Shown here: in pieces, positions 22,802 through 25,603 of the stretch
Layout: each line of letters opens with the position of its first letter
Numbering within the stretch: position 1 is the first letter of the stretch
Source of the DNA: Porticoccus sp.
Lineage (GTDB): Bacteria; Pseudomonadota; Gammaproteobacteria; Pseudomonadales; Porticoccaceae
Reading direction: 5' to 3'
Length of the DNA: 25,603 bases
Assembly (NCBI GenBank): GCA_011049795.1
Contig: DRHD01000169.1
Span: 1-25,603 of the forward strand
The notes under the pieces: model-generated
The model's input: the letters and a program-made list of their open reading frames with translations, nothing else
What the model was told of the DNA's origin: nothing
Database searches by the model: none
Translations under genes and position numbers: made by a program

Positions 22802-24531
22802 GTTGATGAAACCAATAACGACATCACCAGTAAGCCAAATAATACAAAGGACAGCATTTTCCAAAGCAGCAGGGTGTCTCTCTTGCCTCCTTGCTGAACA
22901 TCTTCCTTGAGGTATTCAATGTTAGGGGTTTTTAAATCGTGTAAAAAAGCCTTTAAGCTGTCGTACCGCATCTCCGGGTCTATCGCCACAGCCTTTTCGA
23001 GCGTGCGGTCAAACCACAGGGGAATAATATCTTTGTGGTGGTAACCTGGTGTGTATTGAAGTCGGAGAAAGTCTTCCCGGCTGGAGCATTTTTCCAGTTT
23101 GGTGCCATAGGGTAGAAAGCCGGTAAACATTTCGTAGACGATCACACCGAGTGAATAGATATCCCCCTTGATTCCTGTGTTGATTTGGAATCGATAGGAT
23201 GGGTCGGCATAGTCCAGTGTCCCCAGTGCCATTTCCCGTTCCATCGGAGTAAAAATTTCGTGAATCCCTGGCGCATAGACTGAACCGAAATCGACTATTT
23301 TTACCTGAAGGTCAGGGGTGATCATAATGTTGCTAGGCTTCAAATCTTGGTGCACAGTTTCTTTTTCGTGCAACGCTTCCATCCCCAACGCAATTTGATC
23401 CACCAGTTTGATCATGTCGCGGGGTCGTCGGTCAGGATTTTTCTTTATCCACTCTTCCAGTGTTTGCCCTTCGACCATCTCCATTAGGTAATAGAGAAAT
23501 TTCCGTTCATTTTTGGGCGGAATCACTTTGACCACATTGGGGTGATCTACTCGACTGCCAATCCACTCCTCCATGATAAATCGTTCGGTGTAGGCGGGAT
23601 CATCGGAATAGTTCTGGGAAGGGGTCTTCATCACCAGTGTTTCACCAGAGTCCATATCCTTCACAAGGTACAGTTGGCTACGCTCACTGGCATACATTTC
23701 TTTCAGTACTTCATAGCCATCAATTTTTAGCCCGGGCCTGAGTTCTGGTGGAAATGGCAGTCTGGTCAGGCGTTCATTGAGGTCTTCAATATTTTCAAGA
23801 CCGAGTTGGTCGATGCGTAATAAGCAGCAGCTAAGGTTGTCGGAGCTCTTTGCCTGACTGGCGGCATCGACAATGGCGCGGCAGGCTGCATCATAGTCAT
23901 CTGGGTGCGCCTCGATTAGCTGACGTATCTCTGATTCTGGCATGAAGTCGTGAATGCCATCAGTGCTGAGGAAGAAAATATCCCCCAGATTCAGGGTGAC
24001 GACACTGGCATCTACATTCAGGCTAGTGTCCATGCCCATGGCACGAATTAGATAGTTTTCATCTTTTGATATACCGGCAGTATGATCGCGGGTGAGCTGG
24101 GTAAATTCACCAGTTTCTGCACTGAGGCGATAGATGCGGCTATCGCCGATGTGAAACAGATAAGCCAAGTGAGATTTCACCACCAGGATACTCAGGGTGG
24201 TGATATAACCGCGGGCCTCATCATGAATATCATTTCCCAGGTTATACAGCTTGCGATTCAGAGGGGTAAGGATTTTCTGAACAGCGTGTTTGACACTCCA
24301 GGTTTCCGGCGTGGTGTAGTAATCAGTTAATACGGTATTCACACAGCGCTCGGCAGCTTCTTTCCCCGCTTCAGCCGTGCTGACACCATCAGCCACGACG
24401 GCGACCATACCTTTGGTGTTAATCATGTGGTCTTCGGGAATACGAAAACCGACAGCATCCTCATTGACGGACTTGATACCAGCCTCGGTGCAAACACCGA
24501 TAGTCGCGTTAAAAGAATGCTTTTGTTCCAT
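22795..24531 (-). CDS. Bifunctional PP2C phosphatase / Ser-Thr kinase, membrane-anchored
   Basis: A 578-residue protein. Residues 1-245 form a PP2C phosphatase domain with metal ligands in NEDAVGF (E24, D25), ADGVS (D48, G49), STDGIHDF (D191) and SDNLS (D231, N232). Residues about 270-545 form a Hanks-type kinase: K302 in LVMK, catalytic HQDLKPSN (D396, N401; Arg of HRD replaced by Gln, so non-RD), DFG at 414-416 and GDIYSLGV (D458). A single hydrophobic segment near 553-573 anchors it to the membrane with both domains in the cytoplasm. The same architecture lies next to the nitrate transporter and nitrite reductase genes in Pseudomonas aeruginosa (PA1782), so a role in controlling nitrate assimilation is inferred. 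ATG 24531 follows GGGTCTCACAC; the ribosome site is weak. Confidence 0.93.
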   Translation of the reverse strand: MEQKHSFNATIGVCTEAGIKSVNEDAVGFRIPEDHMINTKGMVAVVADGVSTAEAGKEAAERCVNTVLTDYYTTPETWSVKHAVQKILTPLNRKLYNLGNDIHDEARGYITTLSILVVKSHLAYLFHIGDSRIYRLSAETGEFTQLTRDHTAGISKDENYLIRAMGMDTSLNVDASVVTLNLGDIFFLSTDGIHDFMPESEIRQLIEAHPDDYDAACRAIVDAASQAKSSDNLSCCLLRIDQLGLENIEDLNERLTRLPFPPELRPGLKIDGYEVLKEMYASERSQLYLVKDMDSGETLVMKTPSQNYSDDPAYTERFIMEEWIGSRVDHPNVVKVIPPKNERKFLYYLMEMVEGQTLEEWIKKNPDRRPRDMIKLVDQIALGMEALHEKETVHQDLKPSNIMITPDLQVKIVDFGSVYAPGIHEIFTPMEREMALGTLDYADPSYRFQINTGIKGDIYSLGVIVYEMFTGFLPYGTKLEKCSSREDFLRLQYTPGYHHKDIIPLWFDRTLEKAVAIDPEMRYDSLKAFLHDLKTPNIEYLKEDVQQGGKRDTLLLWKMLSFVLFGLLVMSLLVSSTK

Positions 24532-24568
24532 GTGTGAGACCCGCTTTTCTACCTCAGCCTAACAAGCA

Positions 24569-24600
24569 ATATGGCCCGCAACAACTGTTGCAGGCCATAT
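24569..24600. terminator. Hairpin between narK and the kinase gene
   Basis: ATATGGCCCGCAACA and TGTTGCAGGCCATAT are 15-bp arms with one mismatch and a two-base loop. On the minus strand, downstream of narK, it is followed by ATTGCTTGTT, only a weak T-tract. It may be an attenuator or mRNA-stabilising stem that lowers kinase expression relative to the transporter. Confidence 0.55.
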
Positions 24601-24618
24601 CAATTTGAGTGATATTGA

Positions 24619-25603
24619 TTAAGTAACGTCAATTAATTCGACGGTTCCATCAGGTAGTACTTCCGCCATTTTTCCCGATGGATCTTCGAGGAATAACACG
24701 GCCAGAAAAATTACCCCGGCTGACGCTGCGATCAGCAGGAAGAAAGTATCGTACTCAACAAAGGACAATGCGGTTAGGTAAGTAACTGCACCCACATTTC
24801 CGTAGGCACCTGCCATGCCGGCAATTTGGCCTGTCATACGACGTTGAACCAGTGGCACCATGGCAAATACGGCACCTTCACCTGCTTGTACGAAGAAAGA
24901 GCAACACATGGTAGAGATCACGGCCAGTGGAATCCACCAGCTGCTGTTGATCTGGCTCAGCAGTAAATAACCACAAGCTAATCCTGAAATCAGAATCAAC
25001 ATAGTTTTACGACGACCAAAGTGGTCGCTCAACCAGCCGCCACCAGGGCGTGCTGCCAGGTTCATGAATGCAAACCCTGAGGCTAACAGTCCGGCTTTAA
25101 CCGGGTCCAATCCTTCAAAGGTTTCCAGGAAGAACAGGGGTAGCATGGAGACTACTGCCAGCTCGGATCCGAAGGTCACAAAGTAAGACCAGTCGAGAAT
25201 AGCCACTTGTTTGAACTTGTAGCGCTGCATCTCGGGCACACCGGCTTTCAGGTGCTCATGGTTTACTTTCCAGATTTGGCTTGCCTGAAAGAAGTACAGT
25301 ACAACCAAGCCTATATATATCAGGTTTACCGCTGTTGACGTCAGCAAACCCAGGTTGGAAGGGGAGAGCTTCCAGGTCAGCACTGCCAATGCAAGATACA
25401 TAGGAATGTTCATTGCCAGGTAGAACCATAGGTCGCCCCAGCTGGTGACTTCCAGACCACCAGATTTCTTTGGCTTGAAGTAGGTGGAGCCTTTTGGGGT
25501 GTTGCGCGCGTTAAAGTAGTAGAACCTGGCAGCACGCCCTGGTGGCGGCTGGTTGAGCGACCACTTTGGTCGTCGTAAAACTATGTTGATTCTGATTTCA
25601 GGA
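24619..25603 (-). CDS. narK: NarK-type nitrate/nitrite MFS transporter, partial
   Basis: The C-terminal part of an inner-membrane MFS carrier running off the right edge. The NNP-family marks are visible: [17 protein letters not shown] (the loop between helices) and the nitrate signature [38 protein letters not shown] split around the second half. It ends [15 protein letters not shown], a tail common in proteobacterial NarK/NasA. Authentic coding runs from 24619 to about 25521. The frame stays open to 25603, but bases 25522-25603 are an inverted copy of 24982-25063, so that end is suspect and should not be trusted as protein. Next to the PP2C/kinase gene, an assimilatory role (NasA-like) fits as well. 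Confidence 0.9.
   Translation of the reverse strand, partial: PEIRINIVLRRPKWSLNQPPPGRAARFYYFNARNTPKGSTYFKPKKSGGLEVTSWGDLWFYLAMNIPMYLALAVLTWKLSPSNLGLLTSTAVNLIYIGLVVLYFFQASQIWKVNHEHLKAGVPEMQRYKFKQVAILDWSYFVTFGSELAVVSMLPLFFLETFEGLDPVKAGLLASGFAFMNLAARPGGGWLSDHFGRRKTMLILISGLACGYLLLSQINSSWWIPLAVISTMCCSFFVQAGEGAVFAMVPLVQRRMTGQIAGMAGAYGNVGAVTYLTALSFVEYDTFFLLIAASAGVIFLAVLFLEDPSGKMAEVLPDGTVELIDVT
24982..25063 (+). repeat. Left arm of an 82-bp perfect inverted repeat
   Basis: This stretch inside narK, coding the [14 protein letters not shown] region on the minus strand, is the exact reverse complement of the last 82 bases of the window. Identity is complete, and it stops at GGTTC followed by different bases (ATGAATG here). 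Confidence 0.97.
25522..25603 (-). repeat. Right arm of the inverted repeat, at the window end
   Basis: Reverse complement of 24982-25063 over its whole length, ending exactly at the window edge; the arms are separated by 458 bp. An identical inverted copy of an internal coding segment at the very end of a sequence is typical of a chimeric fold-back (amplification or assembly) rather than of biology. Confidence 0.95.

Overview
The window looks like 25.6 kb of a free-living, probably marine gammaproteobacterium. The basis is the style of its proteins: a YfcG-type glutathione transferase, GabD-type dehydrogenase, MoaA/C/D/E and ModABC, a NarK-type nitrate carrier, and a PP2C/kinase fusion of the type found beside nitrate genes in pseudomonads. 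Base composition is moderate. I cannot place it below class. Both ends cut through genes. The right end carries an 82-bp perfect inverted copy of sequence found about 0.5 kb inside the window, which suggests a contig end with a fold-back artefact.

Layout. (1) 1-636: start of an outer-membrane porin gene on the minus strand and a shared regulatory gap with an FNR/DNR-like palindrome and a long nested hairpin. (2) 637-3658, plus strand: moaA, a secreted YHS-domain protein and a secreted DUF3179 protein. (3) 3899-9077, plus strand: a four-gene catabolic operon with iron-type alcohol dehydrogenase, NCS2-like permease, succinate-semialdehyde-type dehydrogenase and an exported cyclase-family hydrolase. 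(4) 9268-11718: a TetR repressor diverging from two glutathione transferases and a tiny NrtS-type nitrate/nitrite transporter; two copies of an operator-like palindrome lie in the divergent gap. (5) 11896-12375: a YbaK-type editing protein on the minus strand. (6) about 12662-14394: three AT-rich minus-strand genes separated by two attC sites, i.e. integron cassettes with no integrase in view (CALIN-like). (7) 14801-17797: HMG-CoA lyase, a phosphoribosyltransferase (minus) and glycerate 2-kinase. (8) 17908-21945, plus strand: moaC-moaD-moaE-modA-modB-modC, tightly packed with 4-nt overlaps at moaD/moaE, modA/modB and modB/modC. (9) 22075-25603, minus strand: moaB, the PP2C/kinase fusion and a NarK-type transporter running off the end.

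How the parts fit. Molybdate uptake (ModABC), molybdopterin synthesis (MoaA, B, C, D, E) and two nitrate/nitrite transporters (NrtS, NarK) point to a molybdoenzyme nitrate metabolism whose reductase lies outside the window. The catabolic operon could release, import and oxidise an omega-hydroxy acid such as 4-hydroxybutyrate to succinate; that is inference. The cassette array is the clearest mobile or accessory part. No rRNA, tRNA, CRISPR array or transposase gene was seen.
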